64,000 nt of DNA from Leisingera sp. M658 (GTDB lineage: Bacteria; Pseudomonadota; Alphaproteobacteria; Rhodobacterales; Rhodobacteraceae), in contig NZ_CP083546.1 of NCBI RefSeq assembly GCF_025144145.1, positions 1,380,501 through 1,444,500 of the forward strand. Reading direction: 5' to 3'. This document shows positions 36,759 to 46,287 of this stretch, in pieces. Made by a program: the position numbers and the translations under genes. The notes beneath the pieces were generated by a model. That model was given only the letters and a program-made list of their open reading frames with translations. It ran no database searches and was not told the origin of the DNA. Position 1 is the first letter of the stretch. Every line of letters begins with the position of its first letter.

Positions 36759-38715
36759 AAACATCCAGCTCCTCCACGAACTTCGCATTCTCCTGAATAT
36801 ACTGGTAGCGAAGCTCGGGTTTTTTGCCCATCAGCTGTTCGACCAGCTCGCTGGTCTCGCCGGGTTCGTCCTCGTCAATGGTGACGCGGATCAGCTTGCG
36901 GGTGGTGGGGTCCATTGTGGTCTCTTTCAGATCCTTGGCGTCCATTTCGCCAAGACCCTTGAAGCGGCTCACGTCAATCTTGCCCTTGCCGCCCAGACCC
37001 TTTTCCAGCCATTTGTCGCGCTCCGCCTCGTCCAGGCAGTAGACGCGGCGCGCGCCTTGGGTCAGGCGGAACAGCGGCGGGCAGGCCAGATACAGGTGGC
37101 CGCCGTCAATCAAGGGCCGCATCTGGGTGAAGAAGAAGGTCATCAGCAGCGAGGCGATATGGGCGCCGTCGACGTCCGCATCGGTCATGATGATGATCTT
37201 GTCATAGCGCAGATCGTCGAGGTTGAATTTGGTGCCGGTGCCGACACCCAGCGCCTCGCAAAGGTCGCGGATTTCGGCGTTGGTGCCGATCTTGTTGGAG
37301 GCCGCCCCCAGCACGTTCAGGATCTTGCCCTTGAGCGGCAGCAGCGCCTGATTGACCCGGTTGCGCGCGCCCTTGCCGGAGCCACCGGCCGAGTCGCCCT
37401 CGACAATGAACAATTCGGTGCCGGCGCGGTCTTTTGATGTGCAGTCGGTCAGCTTGCCGGGCAGGCGCAGTTTCTTGGTGGCGGACTTGCGCTGGGTCTC
37501 TTTCTCCTGCTTGCGGCGCAGGCGTTCCTCGGCCCGCAGCACCAGGAAGTCGAGGATGGCGCCGGCTGATTTGGTGTCGGCGGCCAGCCAGTTGTCGAAA
37601 TGGTCGCGGACCGAGTTTTCCACCATTTTCGAGGCGGACTCGGTCGACAGCCGGTCCTTGGTCTGGCCAACGAATGCGGGGTCGGCGATGAAGCAGGAGA
37701 TCAGCGCGCAGCCGCCGGCCATCAGGTCATCGCGGGTGATGTTGCCCGCTTTCTTGTTGCCGACCAGCTCGCCGTAGGCCTTGATGCCTTTGAGGATCGC
37801 AGCCCAGAAGCCCGCCACATGCGTGCCGCCCTCCGGCGTGGGGACGGTGTTACAGTAGGACTGGGTGAAGCCGTCGCGGGACGGCGTCCAGTTGATCGCC
37901 CATTCGACATAGCCCGGCGCATTGAATTTCTCGCGGAACTCGACCTTGCCGGCAAATGGCGCGTCTGCATAGACCGAGGATTTGCCCAGGACTTCGCTCA
38001 GGTAGTCGCGCAACCCGCCGGGGAAGTGGAAGGTGGCCTCGGCCGGGGTTTCACCGTCGTCGATATGGGTTTTCCAGCGGATTTCGACGCCGGAAAACAG
38101 ATAGGCCTTGGAACGCACCAGGGTCATCAGGCGCTTGGGCTTGAACCGGTGGGAGCCAAAGATCTGCTCATCCGCGTGGAAGGTCACGAAAGTGCCGCGC
38201 TTGTTGGGGGCGGCGCCGATTTTTTCCACCGGTCCCAGCGGCAGACCGCGGGAGAAGCGCTGCTCGAACAGTTCCTTGTTCTTGGCCACCTGGACCACCA
38301 GCGAATCCGACAGCGCGTTCACCACCGAGGAGCCGACGCCGTGCAGGCCGCCGGAGGTCTGATAGGCCTTGCCGGAGAATTTGCCGCCTGCGTGCAGGGT
38401 GCAGAGGATCACCTCAAGCGCGGATTTGTCCGGGAACTTGGGATGCGGGTCGATCGGGATGCCGCGGCCGTTGTCGGTGATGGTGACGGAATAATCCGCG
38501 TTCAGGGTGACTTCGATGCGGTTGGCATGGCCCGCGACGGCCTCGTCCATCGAGTTGTCGAGGATCTCGGCCACCATGTGGTGCAGCGCGCGCTCATCGG
38601 TGCCGCCGATATACATGCCGGGGCGCTGGCGGACCGGTTCGAGGCCTTCCAGCACCTCGATTGAGGAGGCGTCATAGGTGTCGGCTGCAGGCGTGCTGAG
38701 GAGGTCGTCGGCCAT
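36757..38715 (-). CDS. parE: DNA topoisomerase IV subunit B
   Basis: 652 residues. GHKL ATPase motifs: MVAEILDNSMDEAVAGHA, TITDNGRGIPID and TSGGLHGVGSSVVNAL. The transducer domain follows, then TOPRIM with ELFIVEGDSAGGSGKGAR and IIIMTDADVDGAHI. The C-terminus SRFKGLGEMDAKDLKETTMDP is typical. I call ParE rather than GyrB on length and on features such as RVYCLDEAERD, though GyrB/ParE share all catalytic motifs. With ParC it decatenates daughter chromosomes. Confidence 0.93.
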   Translation of the reverse strand: MADDLLSTPAADTYDASSIEVLEGLEPVRQRPGMYIGGTDERALHHMVAEILDNSMDEAVAGHANRIEVTLNADYSVTITDNGRGIPIDPHPKFPDKSALEVILCTLHAGGKFSGKAYQTSGGLHGVGSSVVNALSDSLVVQVAKNKELFEQRFSRGLPLGPVEKIGAAPNKRGTFVTFHADEQIFGSHRFKPKRLMTLVRSKAYLFSGVEIRWKTHIDDGETPAEATFHFPGGLRDYLSEVLGKSSVYADAPFAGKVEFREKFNAPGYVEWAINWTPSRDGFTQSYCNTVPTPEGGTHVAGFWAAILKGIKAYGELVGNKKAGNITRDDLMAGGCALISCFIADPAFVGQTKDRLSTESASKMVENSVRDHFDNWLAADTKSAGAILDFLVLRAEERLRRKQEKETQRKSATKKLRLPGKLTDCTSKDRAGTELFIVEGDSAGGSGKGARNRVNQALLPLKGKILNVLGAASNKIGTNAEIRDLCEALGVGTGTKFNLDDLRYDKIIIMTDADVDGAHIASLLMTFFFTQMRPLIDGGHLYLACPPLFRLTQGARRVYCLDEAERDKWLEKGLGGKGKIDVSRFKGLGEMDAKDLKETTMDPTTRKLIRVTIDEDEPGETSELVEQLMGKKPELRYQYIQENAKFVEELDV

Positions 38716-38950
38716 GTGCGGAAACTGCTCTTCCTTGGTGTTGATTGGGAGGCATTATGGCAGGTGTCGGGGCCGGGTGGAAGAGGGGCGCATGGGGCTG
38801 TGGATAAGGCGGCCGGGGCGGGCGGAGAGCGGTTGTTTTCACTGCGCCGAAGGTAAGTTCCGGTTATCCGCTTGCGTCGATATTTCCCGTGCAGGAAAAC
38901 AGCCTGCGAGTTAAACCTTGGCCAACGAATGGCATGAGGAGGGCCGCCAA

Positions 38951-40366
38951 GTGGCTGGCAAGGGGATCAAGACGCAGGACTGGGCGGCGTTCCGGGCGGA
39001 GGCGCAGCGGATGCTGGAGGCGGCGCTGGATCAGATGGAAGAGGCTGCGGAGCACCCTTGGCAGCCGGTGCCCGAGGATATTGATGCGCGCTATGCGGTG
39101 ACGGCACAGGCGCGGGGGCCGCAGGCGGCGGTGGACCGGATCATCCGCGACGTGTTGCCCTATCATGGCGGCAATACCCATCCGCGGTTCTGGGGATGGG
39201 TGCAGGGATCGGGACTGGCAACGGATCTGATCAGCTCAATGGCGGCGGCGGCGGTCAATGCCAATATGGGCGGGCGCGATCACGGTGCGAATTACATGGA
39301 GCGCGCCGTGGTGGACTGGACCCGTCAGAAGATGGGGATGCCGGACAGCGCCAGCGGGCTGCTGGTGACCGGCACCTCGCAGGCGACGGTGATTGCCTTT
39401 CAGGCGGCCCGGCTGCGGGTATTGAAGGATTTGCGCAAATCCGGCCAGGGTGACACGCGGTTGACGGCCTATGCGGGCGAGGGTGTGCATAATGCGACGC
39501 TGAAGGCGGTGGAGCTGCTGGGCATCGGCTCGGACAATCTGCGCAAAGTGCCCTTGGCTGGCGGACAGATCGACTGTGCGGCTTTGGCGGCGATGGTGAC
39601 GCAAGACAAGGCTGCCGGGGCGGTGCCGTTCCTGGTGGTGGGCACAGCCGGATCGGTGGATCTGGGGCTGTATGATGATCTGAATGCGCTGGCCGATGCG
39701 GCGGCGGATCTGGGGTTGTGGCTGCATGTGGACGGGGCCTTTGGCGCCTGGACGCGGATTGCGCACGCGCCTTGGCGGTCATTGTCCGACGGGATTGGAC
39801 GGGCCGACAGCATTGCGCTGGATTTCCACAAGTGGATGTATGTGGGTTATGACTGCGGCATGGCGCTGCTGCGCAACGAAGATGAGCATAGGGCTGCGTT
39901 TTCGGCGCGGCCATCCTATCTGGAGGGGGCCGAGCGCGGGCTGGCGGGCGGTGAGCCGTGGTTCTGCGACTACGGCATTGATCTGAGCCGCGGCAATAGG
40001 GCGTTAAAGGTCTGGACCGCGCTGGAGACCTATGGCGAGGCGGCGTTTTCGGAAGCCGTTACAGGGAACTGCGAGCTGGCGGCATATATGGCGGCGCAAA
40101 TTGAGGCGCAGCCCGATATGGCACTGGGGGCGCCGGTGGTGTCGAATGTCTGCGTGTTCACCGCGCGCAGCGATCTGCCGCCGGAGGCGCAGTCAGAGGT
40201 GAATGCGCGGGTTGCCCAGACCCTGCAGGAAAGCGGCGAGGCGGTGTTTTCCACCACCCGTTCGCAAGGCCGCGTGATGCTGCGCGCGGCAATCACCAAC
40301 CACCGCAGCCGCGAGGCGGATGTGCGGGCGGCAATCGCGGCAGTGGCGCGGGAGGCTGCCGGTTAA
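38951..40366 (+). CDS. PLP-dependent decarboxylase (aromatic-amino-acid decarboxylase-like)
   Basis: 471 residues from GTG 38951, chosen because GAGGAGGG stands 7 nt upstream; the longer TTG start at 38918 has no ribosome site. Group II decarboxylase features: TSQATVIAFQAARLRVLKD, the His that stacks on PLP in VHNATLKAVELLG, HVDGAFGAWTRIA, and the PLP-lysine motif ALDFHKWMYVGYDCG. It decarboxylates an L-amino acid to the amine, though some roseobacter relatives act as aldehyde synthases. Substrate unknown. It is the last core gene before the transposon-scarred region. Confidence 0.88.
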   Translation: MAGKGIKTQDWAAFRAEAQRMLEAALDQMEEAAEHPWQPVPEDIDARYAVTAQARGPQAAVDRIIRDVLPYHGGNTHPRFWGWVQGSGLATDLISSMAAAAVNANMGGRDHGANYMERAVVDWTRQKMGMPDSASGLLVTGTSQATVIAFQAARLRVLKDLRKSGQGDTRLTAYAGEGVHNATLKAVELLGIGSDNLRKVPLAGGQIDCAALAAMVTQDKAAGAVPFLVVGTAGSVDLGLYDDLNALADAAADLGLWLHVDGAFGAWTRIAHAPWRSLSDGIGRADSIALDFHKWMYVGYDCGMALLRNEDEHRAAFSARPSYLEGAERGLAGGEPWFCDYGIDLSRGNRALKVWTALETYGEAAFSEAVTGNCELAAYMAAQIEAQPDMALGAPVVSNVCVFTARSDLPPEAQSEVNARVAQTLQESGEAVFSTTRSQGRVMLRAAITNHRSREADVRAAIAAVAREAAG

Positions 40367-40413
40367 CTCGGCGGATCGGGGGGCTATCGGCGGGCTCTTG
40401 CGGTTTTGGGTTG

Positions 40414-40448
40414 CAAGAAGGGGCGCTGCCCTCTTGGCCTTCCGGCCT
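40414..40448. repeat. Decayed copy of the intergenic hairpin element
   Basis: CAAGAAGGG (40414-40422) / CCCTCTTG (40429-40436) with one bulge is followed by GGCC TTCC GGCC (40437-40448) and CACCCCAGGGTTAT. It is similar in layout to the elements after pccB and lolD but mutated in the ATTTT block. Confidence 0.4.
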
Positions 40449-40655
40449 CACCCCAGGGTTATGCGTAAGACATTGCCTCTATTTTATCTTCTGAGAAGAT
40501 GAAGCCGGTCGGTTTCCCGGATGGCTTTTCGGGAAGCTGGTGGCGGGCAGGCCAACCCGAGGAAGACCTGCTCAACGGTCGCAAAATATCTTGCCGCCCG
40601 TCACATCTGTCCGGCCATCCGAACGGCAGAAGGGCCTTCGCGGCCGAGCCTAATC

Positions 40656-41644
40656 AAGGATAACGACATCAGCAATAACTTCAGCGAGGCAGACCGCACC
40701 AACATCATTGCATTCGAAGTCTCGAAGGCCAGTCTGACGGTGCATAGATTGCCCGATGATCGGCAGGTGACAAGTCCCAACAGCGTCACGGCCATCAAAC
40801 GGTTTCTCAAGACAAGAGGAAAGGCGGCATCCCATTTGTCGTTTGCGAGGCATCTGGAGGCTATGAACGGCACGTTCTTCAGTCCTGTGTCGATCTGGAG
40901 CTGCCTGTCCATCGCGCACATGGCACACGGACACGGAACTTTGCGAAGTATCCCGGATTGTCAGCCAAGACAGACCAGGTGGACGCAAGAATGCTCGCAC
41001 TCTTTGCCGCAAAATCAGAGGATCTGCGCCTTTGGCAGCCGCCTGGCACGGAAACAGCCGAGCTACGTGGGCTACGGCGGCGTCGCGATGGCCTTGCCCA
41101 GATGATCCGCAAGGAACAGAACCGGCTGGAACATCCACAAATCAGGGCCGTTGAGCGCTCCTTGAAACGCCATATCCGCGCCCTGACCAAAGATATGAAC
41201 GAGCTGGATGAACAAACCGGCAAGCTGATATCATCAACACCCGGGTTTCGGAGCAAGTCGGACTTGCTGAAATCCGTGGTCGGTGTAGGCTCCGAAACGG
41301 CTGCGGCGTGCTTGGCATATGTGCCTGAGCTTGGCTCACTGGCCAAGGGTAAAGCAGCCGCCATCGTTGGACTTGCGCCGCACGCCCAAGATTCAGGGAC
41401 GTTGAAAGGCCACCGCCGCATTTCCGGGGGCAGGCGCGACGTCAGATCCACGCTCTACATGGCCGCTCTGTCAACGCTGCGATACGATCCCATGATGCAA
41501 TCATGCGCGCGACGCTTACGTGAACGTGGCAAGCCCGCAAAGGTCGCGACCACGGCACTCATGCGCAAGCTCATCGTCATCATGAATGCGGGGCTGAAGA
41601 CCGGCGAACCTGCGCGACGGCCCGTTCCAACTGACGATTACTGA
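40656..41644 (+). pseudogene. IS110-family transposase, frameshifted
   Basis: The N-terminal DEDD part reads in one frame up to about 40825 (NIIAFEVSKASLTVHRLPDD). It continues in another frame from about 40832 (PFVVCEASGGYERHVLQSC, then AKTDQVDARMLALFAAKSED) to the stop at 41642-41644. The C-terminal catalytic-serine domain is intact (VVGVGSETAAACLAYVP, APHAQDSGTLKGHRRISGGR). The first acidic residue is Glu in FEVSK where IS110 enzymes have Asp. The frameshift falls near GGAAAGG (40818-40824). No convincing start codon is seen before NIIAF, so the left edge is approximate. The copy is inactive. Confidence 0.8.
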
Positions 41645-41861
41645 CCTTCGAAACCACGGCTGCCAACTGGCAGGATGCGGACCTTCCGGACTTTTGCCCG
41701 TGCGGCTATTGCCCATGCAGAAAGCCTTCGCTCTTGCGGCAGGGTTTTGCGGCGATGCAGCGGATTTTCTGATTGCGGACGAAGTGGATGGCTCCTGCTC
41801 CACCGGCGTCGCAATGCACCATAGTGCAGTTGTCATGAACTGCTAGGAGAGGAACCACCCA
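41645..41861. mobile_element. Non-coding segment between the two IS110/IS1111 transposases
   Basis: 217 bp with no gene, containing the right flank of the first element and the left flank of the second. IS110-family elements carry their end sequences, and in several groups a bridge RNA, in such flanks. I cannot mark exact element ends because this family makes little or no inverted repeat or target duplication. Confidence 0.4.
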
Positions 41862-42938
41862 ATGACAGTTAAAACCATAAGTCTCGATCTGGCCAAGAAT
41901 GTTCTTCAGGTTCACGGAATTACCGAGACAGGCCGCAAGATTTTCAATCGCAAGATAAAGCGCGCCAATCTACTGGTATTTTTTGAAAGCTTGCTGCCAT
42001 GCATGGTCAGCATGGAGGCCTTCAGTTCTGCCCATCACTGGGAGCGCGAGTTGCGCAAACTTGGCCATGATGTCCGGCTGATGCCAGCGACTTACGTCAA
42101 ACCTTATGTGAAGCGGGGAAAGACCGATGCGGTGGATGCCGAGGCGATTTGCGAAGCCGTTCGTCGCCCGAGTTTAAGCTGGTCCGCGCCAGCGGATTGA
42201 ACGATCCGGGGGATCGTTCAAAGGCGCAAGACGAGATTTGTCGAGATCAAGACGGAAGACCAGCAGGCGCTGCTGGCGGTCCACCGCACCCGCGAACTCG
42301 TTGTCCGCCAGAGAACTCATGTCGCGAACATCATCCGCGGCCTGTTGCGCGAATTTGGGCGTGTCCTGCCAACCGGTGCCGAGGCCGTGACCGCCTTTTC
42401 CAAACGCCATCTCAAGGGCGTTCAACCTGACATGCCCGAGCCGGCGAATGGGGTCCTCGGTACGCTGTTTTACCAATTCCTCGGGCTCAACGCCCGCATT
42501 GATGGCTTCACCAGGTTGATCGAGAGCCACTGCCAACGAGATGCCGATGCGCGACGGCTGATGCAGGTGCCGGGGATCGGTCCGATCACGGCATCCGCAA
42601 TCGTGGCGACGATCGGCGATGCCAAACAGTTCAGAACCGGACGCGATCTGGCCGCCTGGTTGGGATTAACCCCGCTCAGTAAATCCAGTGGCGGCAAGGA
42701 GAGGCTCGGACACATCACCAAGAAGGGGAACCACTACATCCGGAAACTCCTGATCGTTGGCATGCCATCCCGCGCGCTGATGACCAAACGGAATCCTGAA
42801 AAGGTCGATACCTGGACCGCTAAAATTCTGGCCGGAAAACCGGTTCGGCTTGCGACTGTTGCCATGGCGAACAAGGCGGCTCGTGCAATCTGGGCAATGC
42901 TGACGCGACTGGAAGACTACCGGCAGCCGGTCGCTTGA
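41862..42938 (+). pseudogene. IS1111-group (IS110 family) transposase interrupted by a palindromic insertion
   Basis: ATG 41862 follows AGGAGAGG. N-terminal half: ISLDLAKNVLQVHGI (first Asp), the MEAFSSAHHWERELRKLGHD region (Glu), and KRGKTDAVDAEAICEAV. After RRPS the frame reads through foreign sequence to a TGA at 42198-42200. It then resumes in the same frame with TRFVEIKTEDQQALLAVHRT and goes on to LMQVPGIGPITASAIVATIG and the catalytic-serine segment PLSKSSGGKERLGHITKKG. Everything except the inserted stretch is intact, so a single small insertion disabled it. Stop at 42936-42938. Confidence 0.85.
42174..42230. repeat. About 57-bp palindromic insertion inside the IS1111 transposase
   Basis: Comparing with the expected RRPS-x-RFVEIK of this transposase group, about 57 bp is extra. 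The insert holds a perfect 11-bp dyad (TTGAACGATCC 42197-42207 / GGATCGTTCAA 42211-42221, centre GGG) and a smaller GCTGG/CCAGC stem before it. Its length keeps the reading frame, but it brings a TGA. It looks like a small palindromic repeat element. The exact ends are uncertain by a few bases, and a 63-bp reading with CGAG repeats is equally possible. Confidence 0.6.
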
Positions 42939-43322
42939 CCGGATAACCTGCCAGAGATGCAAGACGAATGACGTGATGATGCGGAATCAAGTCAACCAAG
43001 AGCCAGGACACTCCGGGAATGGCAATTACCCCTTGAGGTTGTTTTGCTGATTGGAGCTTCGCCTGCGGAAATCATCAGGGCCAGTGGGAGATCGCCAAGC
43101 GAACAGGCCGGACAGACGACTGTACTGACCAAACCGCCGCAGAAATCGTCAAAATATGTCTTGCTATGCAGGCGCCATCCACAGAAGTCATTCATCGGCA
43201 TAAATTTCGGCCAAATCCAATCCGCCCTTTCGCCGCGACCAGGATCGACCATCGAGGAGCGGGACTTGGTGCATTTGCTGCAAATGCGTCAGTGTCTGCA
43301 AAGGAGAATTTTATACAAGCGG
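42939..43322. other. 384-bp gap: right flank of the IS1111 element and 3' region of the AraC gene
   Basis: No supported gene. The first 120 bp or so resemble the non-coding right end usual for IS1111 elements, after which the element boundary cannot be seen. The rest is the end region of the convergent AraC gene. Confidence 0.45.
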
Positions 43323-44153
43323 CTACGCTGGCAATCGTTGCTTCTTGCGCCAGGCAGCAGGGGTCACTCCATAGATTCTTCGAAACTGGCGTATGAAATG
43401 GGTCGTGTCCTGCCATCCGATGTGTGGGGCAATTTGATCGACGGGAATGTCGGTATGTTGCAAGAGTTGCGCGGCCTTGGCGAGGCGGGCGGAAGTGATC
43501 CATGTGCCGACCGTAAAGCCAGTATCGGCTTTGACGACGGCCGCGACATGGGGCGCGGTTCGCCTAACTGCGGAGGCCACATCGCTGAGGGAAATTGGGG
43601 AAAGGCTATGCCGTTGAATGTAGCGCAGTGCGGCGGCGACCAGCGGCGAGCGTTGCGTATCCTCATCCGCATTTGGCATCGCCCGTGACACCTCTGAAAG
43701 AATTAGCGTAATCAAGCTGCGTTGCACGTCTGCGGTCAGCTCGTTTTGCCCTTCGGCCTCGCGCGCCAAGGTTTCAAACCAGAGCTGCAGGCGTGCCTGT
43801 GCCGCATTCTCCAGGTGGATCACCGGGGATGCCCCAAGGCGAACCTCGGCAAAGGGACGCATGACCGCCTGCTCCTCATCAAGCCCAAAGCCGCCAGCGG
43901 AAAACCCTAGCAGCCAATAATCGAGATCTTCACCTGCCAATGGCCGGTGCGGCACACCGGCGGGAACAATCGTCACGCTTCCCGCCAAGGATAGCGTTTC
44001 GTATCTTTGCTCCATTGTGAACCAACCCTCGCGGGCAAACACCAACCCATGTTCGGCATGAACGGCGACGGGCGCCGGATGTGTGCTGACGCCCGTCTCG
44101 TGAATCACATAGCAGGAGGGATGCGGCGGTTCGGGCTGCTTAAGATCTGTCAT
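43323..44153 (-). CDS. AraC family transcriptional regulator
   Basis: 276 residues from ATG 44153. The N-terminal cupin-like sensing domain has HAEHGLVFAREGWFTMEQ and GSVTIVPAGVPHRPLAGEDLD. The C-terminal double HTH begins near residue 180 (YIQRHSLSPISLSDVASAVR) and ends with IGWQDTTHFIRQFRRIYGVTPAAWRK, the AraC signature. It is divergent from the flavoprotein gene with a 117-bp gap, so it probably activates that operon in response to a small ligand. The G+C is lower than in the core genes, in keeping with the IS-flanked setting. Confidence 0.9.
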   Translation of the reverse strand: MTDLKQPEPPHPSCYVIHETGVSTHPAPVAVHAEHGLVFAREGWFTMEQRYETLSLAGSVTIVPAGVPHRPLAGEDLDYWLLGFSAGGFGLDEEQAVMRPFAEVRLGASPVIHLENAAQARLQLWFETLAREAEGQNELTADVQRSLITLILSEVSRAMPNADEDTQRSPLVAAALRYIQRHSLSPISLSDVASAVRRTAPHVAAVVKADTGFTVGTWITSARLAKAAQLLQHTDIPVDQIAPHIGWQDTTHFIRQFRRIYGVTPAAWRKKQRLPA

Positions 44154-44270
44154 GCACAAATCCCGAATATCATAAGATCAGCCGATAATACCCGAATCCA
44201 CGCTCTCAAGCAACGACGCCAGCGGGCCTATGTTGGGCCGACGAAACCATCAGCATTAACGGATCCAGAC

Positions 44271-45215
44271 ATGGCTAGCCAACACTACGACCTCATTATC
44301 ATCGGTGGTGGACCCGCCGGACAATCCGCCGCTTTGATTGCTGGACGCACCCGTATGAAAACCGCATTCATCAACGCGGAAAGCCCCCGCAACTTTGTGA
44401 CCACAGCCTCGCACGGGTTTTTGACCCGCGATGGTGCCCACCCAAGCGAGCTTTTGGCAGTGGCCAAAGAGCAGCTGCACAAATATCCAACCGTCAACTA
44501 CATTGCCGGTAAGGTTTCTGAGGTCTCCCGCTTGGCCGGCGGATTTTCGGCGACGACAGCGCAGGGTGCAACGATGACCGCGACCCGCATGCTGATTGCG
44601 ACGGGTCATCGGGACAACCTCGACCAGTTGGACTTGCCCGGTATCGAGGACGTCTACGGCAAATCGGTTTACCCATGCCCGTTCTGCGATGGGTACGAAC
44701 ATTCCGACGAAGCGTTGGCCATTTTCGGCCACGGCGCAATCGAACATTTTGTGCCGATGATGCGGATTTGGTCGCGCGATATGATCGTGTTCACCAACGG
44801 CAATCCATTGGACGCCAAGGTGAAAGCAGAGTTGCAGGCCAAAGGCGTGCCGGTCGAAGAAGCCGGGGTTGCGAGTTTACGGTCAAAAGGCGGCACGCTC
44901 ACCCATGTCGTATTGGACGACGGCCGCGAGATTGCGCGGCAAAGCGGGTTTGTCGTCGAGGAATTCTCGTCGCCCGCGACTGACTTTGCGGTGCGTCTGG
45001 GGGTTATCGCGAACGAAGAGAACGATTGGGGTATGTCCGAGCTTGCCGGTGCGAACGGCACAACTAATATTCCAGGTCTTTACATCGTAGGGGATGCACG
45101 GATGGGATTCGCGGGCATCGCGGCAGCGGTTTCGGAAGGCGGGTTCTGCGTAGAAATGATAGCCCATGAGGTCGCGATGGAACGTTGGGCCGTCCTGCTG
45201 GAGGAACCAAAGTGA
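44271..45215 (+). CDS. Thioredoxin-reductase-like FAD/NAD(P) oxidoreductase
   Basis: 314 residues from ATG 44271 (MASQHYDLIIIGGGPAGQSAALIAGR), with the FAD GxGxxG. The redox pair lies in YPCPFCDGYEH (CxxC) at about residue 137, placed as in low-molecular-weight thioredoxin reductases. An NADPH loop GHGAIEHF is degenerate (GHGxxE instead of GxGxxA). The FAD C-terminal motif is GLYIVGDARMGFAGIAAAVSEG. Close relatives serve as disulfide-forming tailoring enzymes as well as reductases. The stop overlaps the next start (GTGA), so it is coupled to the methyltransferase-like gene. Divergent from the AraC regulator. Confidence 0.85.
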   Translation: MASQHYDLIIIGGGPAGQSAALIAGRTRMKTAFINAESPRNFVTTASHGFLTRDGAHPSELLAVAKEQLHKYPTVNYIAGKVSEVSRLAGGFSATTAQGATMTATRMLIATGHRDNLDQLDLPGIEDVYGKSVYPCPFCDGYEHSDEALAIFGHGAIEHFVPMMRIWSRDMIVFTNGNPLDAKVKAELQAKGVPVEEAGVASLRSKGGTLTHVVLDDGREIARQSGFVVEEFSSPATDFAVRLGVIANEENDWGMSELAGANGTTNIPGLYIVGDARMGFAGIAAAVSEGGFCVEMIAHEVAMERWAVLLEEPK

Positions 45216-45832
45216 AGGAAAAGACAAAGGCGCTTTGGGAAAAGCAGGATCAGCATAAAGGCGACCGTTGGCGGCTGTTTCAAGCGGTGAGCGCGGCGGT
45301 CCCTGCGCGCCGTGTGCTCTATGCGGGCAGCTACGTCGATGTTGCGCCGTCCTTTGTTTATGACGATGTGACCTATGCGGACATGGACAAACGGGCGGCG
45401 ACGTTTTTTGCTGATACTGGAGGTACGCGACAGATCATCTGCGACCATGGAGGCAATGTGAACGGGCGGGTCGCGTTCGTGCATGGCGACTACGCCGCAC
45501 TTGATTTGCCGCCCGAAAGCTTCGATCTGCTGATCTCACTCTATGCGGGGCTTGTATCGGAGCCCTGCGGCCATTTGCTGCGCATCGGGGGGCATTTCCT
45601 GGTGAACTCAAGCCATGGGGATGCAGCGCTTGCGGCGCTCGATCCACGGTTCAAGTTGGTTGCGGTCGTCACCTCTGCAAGCGGTTGCTTCGAGGTCACC
45701 GATCAACACCTTGACAGCTACATGGTGCCGAAAAAGCCGCAAACGATCACCCGTGACAGCCTGATGAAATCAGGACGCGGCGTTGCTTATACCAAATCGC
45801 CATTTGCCTACTTGTTCGAAAGGGTGCTGTGA
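45212..45832 (+). CDS. Class I methyltransferase-like protein coupled to the flavoprotein
   Basis: 206 residues from GTG 45212, with GGAGG 8 nt upstream and a 4-bp overlap with the preceding stop. A Rossmann-like pattern is visible: RVLYAGSYVDVAPSFVYDDVTYADMDKR (motif I-like, with G-Y-D positions), GDYAALDLPPESFDLLISLYAGL (motif III/IV-like) and LRIGGHFLVNSSHGDAALAAL (motif VI-like). The classical GxGxG is not clear (YAGSYVD), so SAM binding is inferred. The C-terminal YTKSPFAYLFERV is typical of small methyltransferases. With its redox partner it may modify one substrate. Confidence 0.6.
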   Translation: MKEKTKALWEKQDQHKGDRWRLFQAVSAAVPARRVLYAGSYVDVAPSFVYDDVTYADMDKRAATFFADTGGTRQIICDHGGNVNGRVAFVHGDYAALDLPPESFDLLISLYAGLVSEPCGHLLRIGGHFLVNSSHGDAALAALDPRFKLVAVVTSASGCFEVTDQHLDSYMVPKKPQTITRDSLMKSGRGVAYTKSPFAYLFERVL

Positions 45833-46287
45833 CTTGCCAATCGATAAGCCGATGATGAAAGCAGCCGTTGGCCGCGCCACAGAAAATTTGCAAAGTGGGC
45901 TCTGCTCCCGCTTTTGTGGCGTTTTGCCTGAACGCTAGCTATGAAAGCGTCAATGCCGGGACATTGAATGAAGCCGAAGCGTCTCAGGTACATAGTCTGG
46001 CAGGCGCACGGCAGGTTCCAATCCGCCGTCAACCTCTTTCACGCCTCACAGGCAATGTGCTGGCCAACAAATAGGCGGGCCAATTTCCCCTGTACCAGCA
46101 GCCGCAGAATTACGGGCAGGAAGGGATCACTCTGGACCGCTCCATCCTGGCGGATTGGGCTGGCCGTTCTGCGGCGCGGCTGGAATCACTGGGCGGAGTC
46201 CTGCCGGACAGGTTAACCGTCAAAGGAGCTCATCGGTCAGGTGGCCCGGAACTGCCGATTCCCATTGCCCTTGGTCCCCGGCCATCC
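45833..46287. other. 455-bp gap of mobile-element debris
   Basis: No intact gene. It contains an IS66 transposase scrap (46057-46220) and a stretch before it with short open frames that look like decayed coding DNA. It separates the IS-flanked AraC/flavoprotein/methyltransferase set from the oxoprolinase operon. Confidence 0.55.
46057..46220 (+). pseudogene. IS66-family transposase fragment
   Basis: Translation VLANK-stop-AGQFPLYQQPQNYGQEGITL then DRSILADWAG matches the conserved centre of IS66 TnpC proteins. In intact copies a tyrosine stands where TAG (46072-46074) occurs here. Only about 50 codons remain and no element ends are visible. Confidence 0.65.

Noticed and set aside
40800-40840. 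Programmed frameshift in the IS110 transposase
   Set aside because: No X-XXY-YYZ slippery heptamer in the right frame and no following stem; IS110 enzymes are normally single-frame. A simple indel is more likely.
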